The notes: generated by a model not told the origin, from the sequence alone. A stretch of 64,000 nucleotides of DNA from Trichoplax sp. H2 (GCA_003344405.1 NOWV01000026.1:372001-436000), one strand, 5' to 3'; counted from the stretch's first letter, positions 13,801 through 27,444 are shown. Translations and numbers: made by a program.

Positions 13801-16800
13801 CAATACCTAACACTTTATATATTCGACTACTTTAATATTTAATAAAGTCATAAGTATATAAAATTATAATTCGACTTTACTATCACAATTATCAATTGAG
13901 TAACGTAGAATCAAATGATAAATCCTTCATTTAATCAGGCTATCATAAAGTATTATACGGTAATTTGAGTTTAAAATATGGATAAAGCATAGTATAGCAC
14001 TGTAAATGTTGCGAAACTGTGGTACGAAATAACCAACTAGCGATTGTTAAAATTAAAGAAGATAATTGAAATGCTTAAGTACTTCGGTACTAGTCTCCTA
14101 GTCTAAATGCGGTATTTAGTAGAATAAAAATTTCTAAGACGAATATTGATATGTGGAATGATTGCCTAGGTTATTCATGAGAGTTAAAATAATATTACTA
14201 AATACATAAGAGTATGCTTAGTATCACTAGAATACGAAATAATGCTATTCAGTGATGAATACAACTGTGCCCTCTGTATTGCAACCGGTGATTTCAGCGT
14301 ACCAGAGCATGATTCGAAAGTGAGCTACCGTGCATGATAGCAGTTCGTAACTAGACTTAATTAATAAGATTTCATTTGTTATGTTGTTGCTTGGATGTAT
14401 ATTGAACAAGCTCTTTCACTCATATTTTCGTATTATACACCAACGACAATGAATTTGATCACTTTTAATGTATTGTCTATTTTACTGTTCATTCTGTATA
14501 CTACTATTGTGCATACTAGTATATGCTAGCTGCTACAAGATTAAAATGAGCACATAGCGGCAATTTTTAAATTGCAAGCCGAATTTTTCTCATTAAAATA
14601 CCATGTAATAACAACATTTTATAGTGTGTACTATTACTAACTGCTTATATATCGACAACATGAAATACAATGACATCTTATACATTGCATCTTATGAACT
14701 TTATTAGCTACTATTCCTCTTTCAATCTATTGCTTATATAAGAATCCGTACCGTATTTAGTAGCATATACAGTACAAGTATACTGTATTCGGATAAAATT
14801 ATTCTGAATAGCGAAGGCGATAGTTTCAATAATTAATATACGAGTATAACGTATTATTCTATTACGTGCCGGCTTATACTAGTATATTTATTAAATTAAA
14901 CATTGCATAAAGCCTTCTAAGCTGCTGACTAACAAAAAAACAGGGTTAGCATATACGATACTCAGCTATTGTTGCCTGTTTATTAAAAATTTGGCTGACG
15001 TGCGGACATCTTGAACCCTGTGATGTCATACTCTGCAGCTGACAGTTTGTTGTATAAACTACCGCTTTATATAGTACAATAATGTAATTTGCCAAATCTT
15101 ACCTTTAGGGAATCCGATCGCCAATGCAGAACCCAAATTATTACCGTTTGATTTAAAATTGAGTTGAGTACCATATAAAGTATACCGGTATGTACTGTAT
15201 ATACATAATTTGCTTTGTATATCATAATGCAGTTATTGAATGTGGAATAGTTTAGCATCCTTTAGTATCAGACTAAATGGTCGCTAAAATGGTTTAAACT
15301 TGTAGTAAAGGTGGTAAAAAAATTACAGGCGTTGTGATTGATAAAAGAAAAATATAGGGCGAGTAAGTGGTTACTAATAAGCCGTTTCCAGCATGATTAT
15401 TGAATAATTGAACGCCAGTATTGGTAGTACATTAAGTTGTGTTTTGCTATATTGCTTTCGTTTCATCATGCAGACAAGTTATTACATTCATAATGTTTGA
15501 CAGCTCCGCATTTTAACTAACATAAATCCATACAAATTCGTCTATTGCATGAAAATTAAAACAAAGCAAGCAATAAAATTGTTTCAATACTTGTTTCTAA
15601 AGCTTATGGTAATACGCATTTTTAAAATCTGAATAACGTATACCATTCAAATTTTACAAGATAAATCTTACAACATACAATATTACTAGCTACGTAGACT
15701 ACGTATTATACTGTAATTATCAATATATATTGCAAACAAGTTCTAAGATAATATACTGTAGTATATTGAAGTTATGTTTTCTGTTTATTGCTCTGTCAGA
15801 TTATACAAACAATAGTGATTCAATAATTTTAGCATATACATTAGAAAGTATATATATGGCTAGAGCTCATTAATATACAGTAGTTTCATGCCGTCGACAA
15901 ATAATAACGTATTTATCAATTCGGTTATCTCCTAAATGCATTATTATAAGCTAGCTATTAATTATACAAATAAACTGGGTTTTAATATTAAGCCTGCTAC
16001 CGCAAACTAATGAAACACTAATGAGAAATCTACACTATTGCGCATTTAATTAATTGTGATCTTTGTCGATTCGCGCATAATATCCTTATATTCTCTACTT
16101 AGAATGACAAAAATGTGAACGAATATTGATCTGTTCTTTGTTAAAATTTATTTTAAAAAGTTGCTTTAGCAATGAAACCGGTAGCGACTACTTACTTAAT
16201 AAAAAACATTCAGGAAAAGTTAATAAGATTTTACGGTTTCATTATCATTCTCCATAATCATTTCTATTCATATGTATAAACATGTTTAAATTTTAAACTA
16301 TACAAAGAGCGATAGTCATAATAACAATAGGGTTTGCTCAATAGAATAAACCAATTGAATTAAGATCCACAGCTGTTATTAGATATGATTTTGAAGTGTA
16401 ATATGCAATTAAAGGGCTCCTCATATAAGAAGTAGTAAGTGCCTTCGGAAAGTAACTCATTGTAAAATGATTAAGGCGTTTCAATCTCTTTAAAATATGT
16501 ATTACATATCAGCTGTGGAGGTTATTTAGCAATTATTTGGGATATTGTAAACTGACTAAGGTGCACATTTATAAATTTCGAGATAGTTTCATGACTAAAT
16601 GATTTTTAATGGCTATATAGTTGATGTTGAGTTAATACGAGTATATGACTTTGCCATCCAGGTCAGCTTACTCGTATAAATCGAAATAACATCCGCTATT
16701 TAAATGTCAAAAGCTAGCTGCGAAGATAGATATTTATAGTTATAGATTGGATTAAGAAAGTTGCATAATCCGAATCAACATTGTAATTGCAATAGGTTCC

Positions 16801-18328
16801 GTTAGTCATCACTGTTCACGCATAACTAAACCTAGACAACAATAAGTTACGATGAAATTAATGAAATTCACGTTTAATAGCAGCCACATCTTTAGCATAA
16901 TGTGTTATCAGTAAATGATAATTTCAATTACGTACGTTTCATATCGTCACATTTCTCATTTAGGAGTATTGCTATAGCCAACAAGAAGAATTCTTAGAAG
17001 TCCTGTAACTTGCCTTGTTAACCTAACCCTTCGTTACTTTTTACCATCTAATTTTGTTGTTAATTGATTTATAAACAGCATAAATTCTTATCAGCATTCA
17101 GTTATATGAACATTGTCTCTGTACACACGCATATACGAATTTTTACTTATGCGATACCTGTTCAGTTATGCATTGCTAAGCTAGTAGTAGACCGAGAAAA
17201 TTAAATTTTGAGAATAAGAATTCAATTTCGTTATAAGTTCTTTCAATTCATATTCTTCTTGCTATGGACATGTATTACTAAATCTTTAAATTTTTTTTAT
17301 ATTTATCTCGTATATTCACTTAAATGTGTACGGTAATTACCTTTACAAAATCTAACTTTGCTAATATTGCTGATTTCGCTATGCTTATGAATAAGGGTCA
17401 ATTAGTACAGGCCGTGACATTGATAGTAATGCGATCTTTTTATAGTTAGACAAATAAGCTTAGCCTTGTGAACATGTGAATTAACGCTAGAATAATTTCG
17501 CAAAAAACTCTGTGTTTCATTTCCGCACGTCTGGTTTGAGTTATTATTTGCTGTCAGCCTCGTCTTGCTGTTTATTCACCGTGAATAAAATTTTATCTAG
17601 ACGAAACATCGGTCTTTTTGTTCGATATTTTTGAAGAGTATATTGTACGTAATGGTAATAATATAAACACTGATACTGTAATATAATGGAAATGGTAATT
17701 TGGGTATGGTCTTTATCAAACCCTGGCGGCACCCACCCCGAAATGTAACAATGGAACTTATTCCGTTCGATCTATATAAAGTATTTCGCCTGCTAATAGA
17801 TCAGATATTGAGAATAAAAATTGTTGCATTTAGCTAGTGGCGGACAAAGTGGATCTGATTCTTACTTCTAATTTAGGATATTGCAACAATAAAAAATATT
17901 ACGATCTCGCCAATTCTCCTAATTTATATTTTATATTTAATATCAATTTATAATTTCTCATTTTAGGCAATCAAATATGGCATTGCGATCTTTTCATACA
18001 TAATCGCTAGTGCCTCCCGCAACTTCGATATGTTTTCATTGATATTAGAAACACATACTGTGAAATTGATCAAACCTTTTAATATACTTGTATACAGCTT
18101 ACAACAGACTTAAAATATTTCTTCTACCTCAATAAATCCCTAAATTTGGAGTTTAATTTATTAGAATTTAAAAGTTCAGATTTACTTAACGTTAATATGA
18201 AAGTAAAATAATCTCGCCCACCAGTATTATATAGTCCTTCCGTTATGTCTTTCATTTAATTGCCAATCGTAGTAATTGCACAACATCCACATAAAATCGA
18301 CGCCATTTTTATATTCGGTAGTAAACTA
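7855..18328. other. Gene-poor intergenic DNA
   Basis: About 10.5 kb of AT-rich sequence with no exon series I can support on either strand. Short ORFs occur (for example 8172-8477 minus, 11133-11375 plus), but they lack family motifs or matching splice partners. Scattered CAGTACTG-type motifs appear, for example at 7998-8008 and 9889-9905. The only clear structure is the inverted repeat at 10629-10741. Confidence 0.6.
10629..10741. repeat. Imperfect inverted repeat, two 42-bp arms
   Basis: The left arm (10629-10670, starting GTTTGGGTCAAAGCCCTTT) is the reverse complement of the right arm (10700-10741, ending AAAGGGCTTTAACCCAAAC), with a few mismatches in the middle. The outer 19 bases differ at one site, and the inner eight (GGTCGCCC / GGGCGACC) match exactly. 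The spacer of 29 bases is AT-rich. The arms are noticeably richer in GC than their surroundings, so this may be a small inserted foldback element. A transcript would form a long hairpin. Confidence 0.8.
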
Positions 18329-18777
18329 TTTTTCTGGTGGCGGTAATTACAATATAAGTGGTATAAATATATCTATAATTTGACTATAACAGGATTTTTC
18401 TTTATCTTCATAATGTACAGCAACTATGTCTCAGAACAATCCTTATTATTTATTATTCGAGAGTTACTACCTACTTCTATTACTGATTTAGAGTAATATA
18501 AAACTACTTGCCGTACTGATAAATCTTTAGAGAGATCTCTCAGAGTCTCTTAAACGATTTTTCTGGTGGAGGTAATTACAATATAAGTGGTATAAATATG
18601 TCTATAATTTGACTATAATAGAATCTTTCTTCATCTTCATGATATACAGCAACTATGTCTCAGAATAAACCTTATTATTTATTATTCGAGAGTTACTACC
18701 TACTTCTATTACTGTTTTAGAGTAATATAAAACTACTTGCCGTGCTGATAAATCTTTAGAGATCTCTCAGAGTCTCG
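18329..18777. repeat. Tandem duplication, period 229 bp, two copies
   Basis: Copy one runs 18329-18557 and copy two 18558-18777. Both begin TTTTTCTGGTGG and end near a CTCTCAGAGTCTC run. They differ by scattered substitutions and small indels, roughly one base in fifteen by eye. No open reading frame spans either copy. Conserved blocks include GGTAATTACAATATAAGTGG and GAGAGTTACTACCTACTTC. Confidence 0.9.
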
Positions 18778-20422
18778 AATAAATCTTCAATGGAGACATT
18801 TATTTTAAGGTAGCATTTTTTTTATACGGTAGTACTCTAGGATAGATTTTACTCTAATGTTCAAATTCTGCAACGTGACATATTTAGCATTCTATTATAG
18901 TAATGGTAATAGTTTATTTATTCTTTATCATTAGATCTTCCTCCCATTCATTCAAGTTATATATATATGAATAACATAATTGCTATTAAGGTGCTATTGC
19001 TGTCACTTCTGTATACAAACTCATATCAAGTTCAATCATTCATATATTATTGTGTAAATACGCGTATAATCCGCCCAGAATAGCATAGTAGAAGCTTTGC
19101 CAATAGTAACACAGTGACGCACACAAGCTTAGGTGATTTAGAACTGCTTTATTACGGTAGTTTAGGTTATTTCTATATGTACACTATATTCGCACTCACA
19201 TATTTCTTGTGCTACTCATTGCTATTACAGTGTCATCTTTTCACTGCGTATAGTACCTTTGATGCGCGTACCAAAGATACACTAATTATACTAATTATAA
19301 CACGAGTTACAATATCCTACTCATGGCTACTACACAGGGTTATGCTATGCTATGCTTGCCAAAATAGCCCAAAAGTTAAGGTAAGAATACTGTTGCCATA
19401 TGACACATTGAGACTATAGTGTACAGTAGAGTAGACTACACGTACGAGTTCATGTATGCAGTTGGCAGTTGCAAATCTCGTGCATCATTCTTCATCTTTT
19501 GTACAGTACTAATAGATTTCTGCAATTTCCCTTCAGTTAACTCAATACCATACGGTATTCAGTGTCCGTATTATCCTAGACACTATACCGTACAAAGTGC
19601 CGGAGAAATTTTCCTGATTTGAACGAAAATAAAATAATAAACAAAATGTACAGAACTTTAACAAATTGCATATCAAACGATATTAGACGAGTCCATTTGC
19701 ACGAATCCGTCATTATAATTTACGTACGACGTCTACAGTAGATCTTGCACTAATTATGTTTAAAGTGAAACCGTCATTCTCGAAATTCGTCAGACAGTTA
19801 ACTGTACTGTACAGAACAGTACTATGTACTACAGTATAATTTGTAGTTGGCATGTACTGAACAGTGTACAGTACAGTGTAGGGTATTCCAAAGTTTTTAC
19901 ACTCGACCGTACAGTACCACTGAGTACAGTACAGTACAGTACTTACTGTTCGGTGTACAGTACATTATACTGTAATAAAGATAACTGTCCAGCTGCAGTT
20001 TATTATGTAAGCACTCGGTCATTGTAAACGTATAGACTATGAATAATAATTAGAAAGAATAATTAGAGGCTTTATTTATCAGAAAATCTTCCAGTACGCT
20101 TATTTTTTTTTTTATTCTGGGAGGTTTCCGTTGTTGATATTTTATACGCATCTCTGTGGTAGATATCAATCATCTCCCCATGCTACTGTAAATGACGAGA
20201 ACTTATTCTAGTGTGGTTGATTGGTTGTTATTTGCTGCATCATTCTACGCCAAACGTATGAACTGTTCGTATAAAAATTGAACACCAACAGTTTCGGACT
20301 CTATCCAGCATTTTACGATCGATTGCTGGTATTTTACGGCTTGGTTACTCACGCGTATTGCCCAAAGTTTTTATTCAAAGTCTGAATACGAAACGATAGA
20401 ATAAATTTTCACTTACCAGAGC
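18778..20422. other. 5' flank of the GoLoco gene with TACAG repeats
   Basis: No coding exon is supported here. The stretch ends at the GoLoco gene start and holds the TACAG/CTGTA cluster at 19801-19975. A 101-codon open frame at 19114-19419 has no ATG at its first codon and no family motif, so I treat it as chance. Confidence 0.5.
19801..19975. repeat. TACAG/CTGTA satellite cluster upstream of the GoLoco gene
   Basis: ACAGT and ACTGT pentamers are densely packed in both orientations, for example ACTGTACTGTACAGAACAGT at 19801-19820 and AGTACAGTACAGTACAGT near 19923-19940. Because the two pentamers are reverse complements, junctions form GTAC-centred palindromes. The cluster ends about 450 bases before the start codon at 20423. 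Confidence 0.85.
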
Positions 20423-21424
20423 ATGGATCAAAGCAGACCACCTTTAACTAAGGCAAAATCACTACTAGATCCTCAATGCCCTTCTAAGACGGCAGAACCC
20501 AACCGATTAAATCAAGAATTCGTGGATAGCGTCATGAAAAGTCAGGTTGGTTAAGGATAACTTAAATTCTTTCCTAAAATTTCTTCAAACTTATACTATA
20601 GTTGTACTTTAGCTGAGCAATATTATACATGTATGCTATATATATGCACTAGCTTTATAAATTTTGTAAGATCATAAAAACATTAATGATCAGTATTATT
20701 AATTACTTATATTATTCGTAGTCATTAAAGCAATTTGATATCGTCGGTATTAGGGAAGGAGCATTTAGAAATTATTGAGGTTAAAAGTGCTTCTCCATCA
20801 AAATTTCAATTAGTGCACAAAATTTCATTCTAGAGAAAGTAGTAATCCTATACAGATTGATAATATATATAAAGGATGTGGGTATACTGAAACTGCATCA
20901 TGATATTGTATATGAACTATGGGCTACAATAGAATAACTTGGATTATCAAGTTATTGGATCTTTTCACTTAGTTTGAAACTATTAAGATACTGTATTTTA
21001 GCTTTTACTACATATTTTGAAAGGTGTGATGCCGTATCAGTACCTTATTATGGAGTAGAATGCGATATTATACTTATGCATATATCTTATTGTATCCTTA
21101 GTTATGATATAATTATTGTTAGATTTATTTTTATTCCTTCTCTATCCGCTTAAATATATACGTACATACGAGTACAAGAGTATATATATATATATATATA
21201 CTGTATACTGTAAGTGCAGAAATCGTTCGCACGCGAAAAAATTTGATAAATTTGGATTTTATCTTTTACAATGAATTTATTAGTCTGAGAGATTAGACGA
21301 ACAACGATGTAGTGCTTTTCTACTCAATCAAGATCTCATCCAATTGATCGATAAAGTACAAAGCAAGGGAAGAATGGATGACCAACGCTTCACGAACGAA
21401 TGTAAGACTGGTTACCAGAAATAG
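20423..21424 (+). CDS. Small double-GoLoco protein (PCP2/GPSM-like)
   Basis: GoLoco motifs bind Galpha-i/o-GDP and block nucleotide release. The two exons are 20423-20545 and 21284-21424, joined at phase 0, giving 87 residues. Motif one spans the junction, residues about 32-50: EFVDSVMKSQ then SERLDEQRC. Motif two is residues about 58-76: DLIQLIDKVQ, SKG, RMDDQR. Both keep the Asp-Gln-Arg triad whose Arg reaches the nucleotide phosphates. I chose the acceptor at 21284 over one six bases downstream because it restores normal spacing (QSER) in motif one. Motif two has one residue more than usual between Gln and Arg. There is no TPR region, so it resembles vertebrate PCP2 or GPSM3 rather than GPSM1/2. 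It likely acts at the membrane or in the cytosol on G-protein cycling. Confidence 0.85.
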
Positions 21425-24400
21425 ATTGCTGCGATTTCTTAATAACATTCAAAATATTTTGTATGGGCAGAATATAAGCTATAACGTACTGTATGAAATA
21501 ATTCCACCTGCGAGTCAAATACAATTAGATTTTATCGATCGTTTTCTCTATGATGTCTATTAATTTTGAGGCATATCGGTATTGTTGTAGTAGGATCTCT
21601 AAAATTTGTTGTTTGCCGAAGATAGAAATACTATCATACTTTAATTGTCAAAAAATTGGCTAAAAATTATCAAAATGAAAAATAGAATGTAGTTTACGCG
21701 TATATGTGCTTAAGGGTCAGCATATAGAAACGATTCAGTGATCAGATATGTAGGTTGTAAAATTAAAATTTGCCAAATTATTTCATATAAATAATCATAA
21801 AACTAATTCTTTCATTTTAACGGCAAAGTTTGTAATAATCCTTCACTTTGCCTATTTTTTAATACAGCAGCTAGATCTAGAATATTTGTTTTAGTTTTGC
21901 ACTAATACAATGTATAGCAGTGCTTTTAGATTAAAACAGTTTGCTTGCTGTGGATTTTTTGCTCGTCGATTGTTTGTATGTTTGTATATTATACGTAGTT
22001 ACGTTTGATGATGTTACTCCAAGTTACGGCGTATCTTGATTGGCAATCTATGCCTAGTATACAGTATAGCGTAGACACAGGTACACCTTAGGACAATTAA
22101 CCATATTTAAATATAAGTTGAAGCAACAAATATAGCACGGCCAATTAATTATTTACTTCGATTATAAGAATTTGGCAACGTAGTTGTTCTCCATTGCTTC
22201 CTGAATGCTAAGTATATACCGTCTTCGAAATGGCTCACTGTGATAAAATGGAATCAAACAGAGACTCAAACACTGTTCTATAGTAGTATAGTAAAGTATG
22301 AATACAAGTAGCAATAAAACTCTTATCAACTAACAACTGGGTTATCAGTTAAATCGAAAATTGAAAGTGGACTTTACGATGCTTTAAAAGTAACGAATCT
22401 TCCTTTGATTTAATTTTAACGTTTACTGCATCAACAACATTCAATAAATGCTATAAAACTGTCTGTTACTTTCACCAGGAATTTACGACGTCTAGATTAT
22501 GATTGGGCTATTAATATTTTGATAGTTGATATGAAAAACAGAATACATGGCAAAAAAAACGATCATCCAAATGTTAATTATGAGCAACTAAAGAAATATA
22601 GCATACTTACAATGCTTACTATTTTATACTATGATGAACTACTTTGCCAATGCTTTATATCTATTGAAGAGCTCAGTTGTCAATCTTATAGATTAGTAAA
22701 GTAGTAATGCGATTCTGTACTATCTTGGAATAAATCTAATTAGTTTCATGATGAACACGGTTTGCAAATTATGGTGAAAATTTGGCAGTCAATTATGGTG
22801 AAGTTGTAATTTCTAGTATAATAAGGCCATAGTAAGAGTGGTACATTGGATCAGTTAAACGTATAATGTTACAATGAAACAATGAATTAAAATATCCAAT
22901 TGCGGAGACTACAGTACTTTGTATTGTTTAATATAAAAAATAAGGTATGATTGGAGGGATCAAAATGATAGGCGAATGTATAACATTTATGATCAATTTT
23001 CAACTAAGTATCGTCGTATCTAAGCTATTCATCAACATTTGATTAATTATGGATAACGATATCGCTAATAAATAATGAAATTTTTATTCTTTTATACATT
23101 TAGCAACGGTCCAACGCTCGATACGCTCAGTATGATACGATATTGAATCTAGGAAAGATCTCATATTTATTGCTCACTACCGTGCAAACCTACATTTTTT
23201 GCGGAAGTACAGTAAATAGAATTACTGTTAGAATGAACGAAAAAAGTTTCTTTCTGGTGCTTCTAGAAAGCTTCAACAAGATATCATGCCACGGCTTAAA
23301 TATGGCATTTACAATTCGTAAAATCTTGTCATACACCAAAAATTTTAACCATTTGGTTTAAAAGTCTAAGTGTTACCAACTTAGGTTACTTTTCAGTAAG
23401 ATTGCATGCCAAGTGATACTTGGCTGTTTTATGAATGATTTTAATGAATAACGTGCATCTTTGACGAATAGCAGAGCTTCATCAACTATAATCTACTTTT
23501 GACTACGTTTATAATTTAATTTCAAAAAGTGGACATTACACACTTAATAGCCAAATTTATAGATTCGTCTAGATCTAATCTAAACACACATCCTTGCTTT
23601 TCGAATAAAATTACAATGTCCCATAATTACTCATATAATTAAAAAAAAGATGAAGTATTGAAACTATTGAAACTTATGAACATTGATTTAGTGGCACAAT
23701 AACACAAAATAGAATGATGAAATGGTACTAATATATAGAAGTAAAGTTTCAAAAGGAGCTTAATATAGACGTTTAGCTTATTGTTTAAAGGCAAATTTAA
23801 ATCGATGAAATATGTCAGATTACTATATTTGAACGTTTTGCAGGATCATTTGACGTAAAAGTCTGTCCAAGACGGAGTACACTAAATCGTATAATATCCG
23901 CAGTATTTTAATTATGAAAGAACTAATCGGATTAAAGATTATCCCAATGCCGTATCAAATGCTGCATATATACTGTGCAAGACTCAAATAACCTGATCAC
24001 TCAATAACTATAAGAGCTTATATAATAATTTCGTACTTATCACTACGTTATCGACTAATTAAAAGATTGATTGCCATATTTTTATGTCTATACGGTAAAA
24101 TTCTCACTAAATAAACTGATGTCAACGTTGCCCCATATAATTTAGAATGCGCCATTTCCGAAGACCTTAAACGCTAGGAAATAATTATAGTTTACCCTGC
24201 ATATATAGAAAAATAGACATCAACATTTAATTGCTAATTTTGTCTATAAGATTTTCGCATTCATTTCTCAAAGCATGTAGCGGAAGATTAAGTGAGAAAT
24301 ATTTTTAAAGGTATTATTAGTATTTTAACACCATTGCAATATTCATTTTTTACAAAAATAGCGACTGACAAAAGAGATAATTTCTAATAAACAATGTAAA

Positions 24401-26430
24401 GACATGAAATCAGTAACGTGGATGAGGTAATACGCGTATATTAAGTTAATCATTTACGCAGGCTAGTATTCTCAGATTCAGATTCATTACCGTTTCTGAA
24501 TACCGATTTAATTCATACAACGCTATATATACGCGTATAACGTACAGATTTCGAAAATATGGCTATTAAAAATACCAAAAGGTGATGCTTATGATTTGCT
24601 TCATTAAATGTCATGCTAAATTTAGCTCTCAATGCAAATAGAATTTAAAACAGCCGTAATTTTGTGATAAGCATATTCAGAATCGTAGTAAAATAATTTG
24701 TTGTATGGATCAAATTGATAAATTTTTAAGCAGTACTGTAACTTGCACGCGAGTAAGTACACGTAAGAAATTAGCGTATTACAGCTATGCACGTGTCTCA
24801 ATTGCAGACTGAAATCGCTGTTACTGGCAAGTTCAATATATCTTTAATGAAAGTACCGACCACAGTGATAATTTTATATTCGTAATAATGTAAGCCAATG
24901 ATTAAAACTGTATCAAATTTTATAAACTAAATAAGAATATTACAAAATGTAGCTGGAGTTATTTCTGTTATGCTATAACTTGTTTCTTAACAGTCGCGAT
25001 TCATATTTTTCATATGAATTGCGACGTCTTATACTTCAACAAATTCGTCTTGTAGATTATTTACCTAATTATGCTCGCTGGTATATCATCCGTGTATATC
25101 GATAAAGCGGTGAAGGCATGTAATCAGAAAAGTTTTTATCAATTACCATATCGAGTAGATTAGAGAGCGCACTAATTTTGAATGTTTATTACGGGAATAT
25201 AATTGCTTTATTTGATGATGTGTATACAATAATGAGATGTATATTCGATAATCGAATAGCAATTAACTATAATAAACTATAACATACTGTACGTTAACTG
25301 CTGTACTTGTAAGTATTGCAGCCATTTAATTCATTTTCAGTTCGGAAGGTAAACAAAAAATTTCACTATTCCAGAAGTATACTGTTTCATTATACCAGTC
25401 ATCATCTACAAGTTACTTCATTAAGCATAGCAGACTTATCTATGTCCTACAGTACTTTAAATCATATAAAACTTTCATTATGCTTCCATAATTTATCGAA
25501 ATCACTCACGAGTATATTTTGATATTTTGCAGTTTTTATATGAGAAAGGTTAAATATTTTAAATCGAAGTAACAAGGATTTTGTTTTAATACCATACTCT
25601 TAGATATTTTAATAATAGCTAGATGTAAACTCTGATTGCAATATTTTAGCATTATAAAATAGCTGCAAGAAAATGATTGTTGTGATAGGACGACAAAAGA
25701 AAAAATGTTACCTTGAGCTTAACTTAATAAAATTCCTTTTTATAAAACAGCTTTGCAACAAAATAACGTAATGTACGATCAATAAGTCGATTCCCTGAAC
25801 CGCATATCAGGGAGCAATATCTACTCCATCAGGAATACTTTTCCTATACTAGCTAACTACACAAAGACTTACTCGCCTCGTATTTTACGTTAAACGCTAA
25901 TCTAATGAGCCCTCTTTATTATACGATATATACCGCATTTCCATACTCTTTTACAATACTTTAGACATCCTAGTTAGTAATATTAATGCTGAAACCTTCT
26001 AATGAATCAAAAGCTAATTTTATCTGCTACTACCTAATGAAGGCAATAGTGTTTACGAACATAGACATCTAATGACTAATACAAAATAGTCGGATTGCAA
26101 TATATCCTATAACGAAACATTTCCATGATAATCTACAATCTACCATAAGTAAGTTACAATCATAGTGATTTGAATTGTAGGAAGATTATTCTCGATTCCC
26201 GAAATTTTAAGTACTAATTTCGGTATGCTGTCAGAAATTTCTAAGACTAACGTATTGGTCTTAGAAGTCTCTAATGATGTATGTATATATCGCTGCCATA
26301 AAAGCTAGTGCTGTATTTAAACACTATATATCTAAATTAGAAACTCACTAAATAAGAGTAAACCAACAAAATTATCCTAACGTAGATGTTTCTACTCTAA
26401 CCTCGATATCGCAGTGTATAAGACTGTACC

Positions 26431-26478
26431 ATCCCTACTCTTACTTTTAATCTGGGATTATAAAGTAAGAGTAGGGAT
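26431..26478. repeat. Perfect 15-bp inverted repeat hairpin
   Basis: ATCCCTACTCTTACT at 26431-26445 is the exact reverse complement of AGTAAGAGTAGGGAT at 26464-26478. The 18-base spacer can extend the stem imperfectly (TTTTAATC against GATTATAA). It lies 39 bases before a possible splice acceptor. Confidence 0.85.
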
Positions 26479-26517
26479 TTTTATAAAGTTGAGTTCAAGG
26501 TAAAATTTTTTCTTTAG

Positions 26518-26573
26518 TAGTCTCTGGTTATGAGGCTTGCCAAGAAATGGCTGGCCGATATTACGATCGATAG
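26518..26573 (+). CDS. Possible lone terminal exon
   Basis: A T-rich tract and TTTAG acceptor end at 26517. From phase 1 the exon encodes VSGYEACQEMAGRYYDR and stops with TAG at 26571-26573, and an AATAAA follows at 26581-26586. The residue mix is protein-like and the acceptor, short frame, stop and poly(A) signal are correctly ordered. I could not find upstream exons and do not recognise the peptide, so this may be chance or the remnant of a dying gene. Confidence 0.3.
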
Positions 26574-26580
26574 ATAAGAC

Positions 26581-26586
26581 AATAAA
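26581..26586 (+). promoter_or_regulatory. Possible poly(A) signal
   Basis: AATAAA begins eight bases after the stop codon of the terminal-exon candidate. It is meaningful only if that exon is real. Confidence 0.25.
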
Positions 26587-27444
26587 GGATTTAAAAGACA
26601 AATATGTTTTTATTATTAAAAATTTATCCAAAGAAATATAATAATCTCATGTATAATGAAAAATTATTAGCGATTGGTGAATGTACAAATAGGTTCGAAG
26701 TAAATTATTTGCAGTTTCTAACTAATAAATGAATCATAAAACAGCGCAATATTATTCTTTGATGAATTAAAAGCGAATACAAGATGCCGTTGCTATGAAC
26801 TGTAGATACTAGCATTTAGCAGATATTTACAAAATTACATTTTTAATTTTTGCTTAAACTACTTAATCAGAATAATCATACCGTATTAATATCATTTACC
26901 TGGATAACTGTAAAAAGATACATTTCGTAAAGCGTATCTATGCTTACTTCTACGAACTTTACAGGAACGATAATTACCGACTCGGTACAATCCTTGATCA
27001 GAAGTGGAATGTACACTTCAATAGCATTATCAATTCTCGCTATCATTAATACTTCCATTGGTTGAGACTTGAGATTATCTAAGATGTTATCTCTGCAGCA
27101 AACTACAGTGCGCAGTACTATACTAGATTTTGCAGCCTACATTTTGAATTGTCCATTTCTAACTACAAAAATTTCAAAAGTAAAGAACATATTTTTCAAA
27201 TATATCTGGCTATCCTTATCTCTTTAAATAGAAAATAAGTTTTGTTAAATTTCTTTATGCAAAGAAAGTTACGTTTTATGTGTACAGTATTTAAAATATC
27301 GTAATAGTAATTTACGATGCTTTAGAAACTTTTAGCACTTGAGTTTAAAGATTTATTCCAAGATTGATTTTTCCTTGTCTCAAATTGATTGTAGTAAGTA
27401 ACAATACATCAAATAAACGAAAAGACACGATTATAAATTCTTGT

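Noticed and set aside
19114-19419. 101-codon plus ORF with hydrophobic runs
   Set aside because: It starts with a non-ATG codon, and its composition is that expected from AT-rich DNA. No motif or splice partner.
21290-21424. Alternative acceptor for GoLoco exon two, six bases downstream
   Set aside because: It would delete Ser-Glu between Gln and Arg of the first GoLoco motif. The upstream acceptor gives the canonical spacing.
22499-22704. Open frame with acceptor-like flank
   Set aside because: No donor, no upstream or downstream exon in matching phase, and no motif, so I leave it as unassigned.
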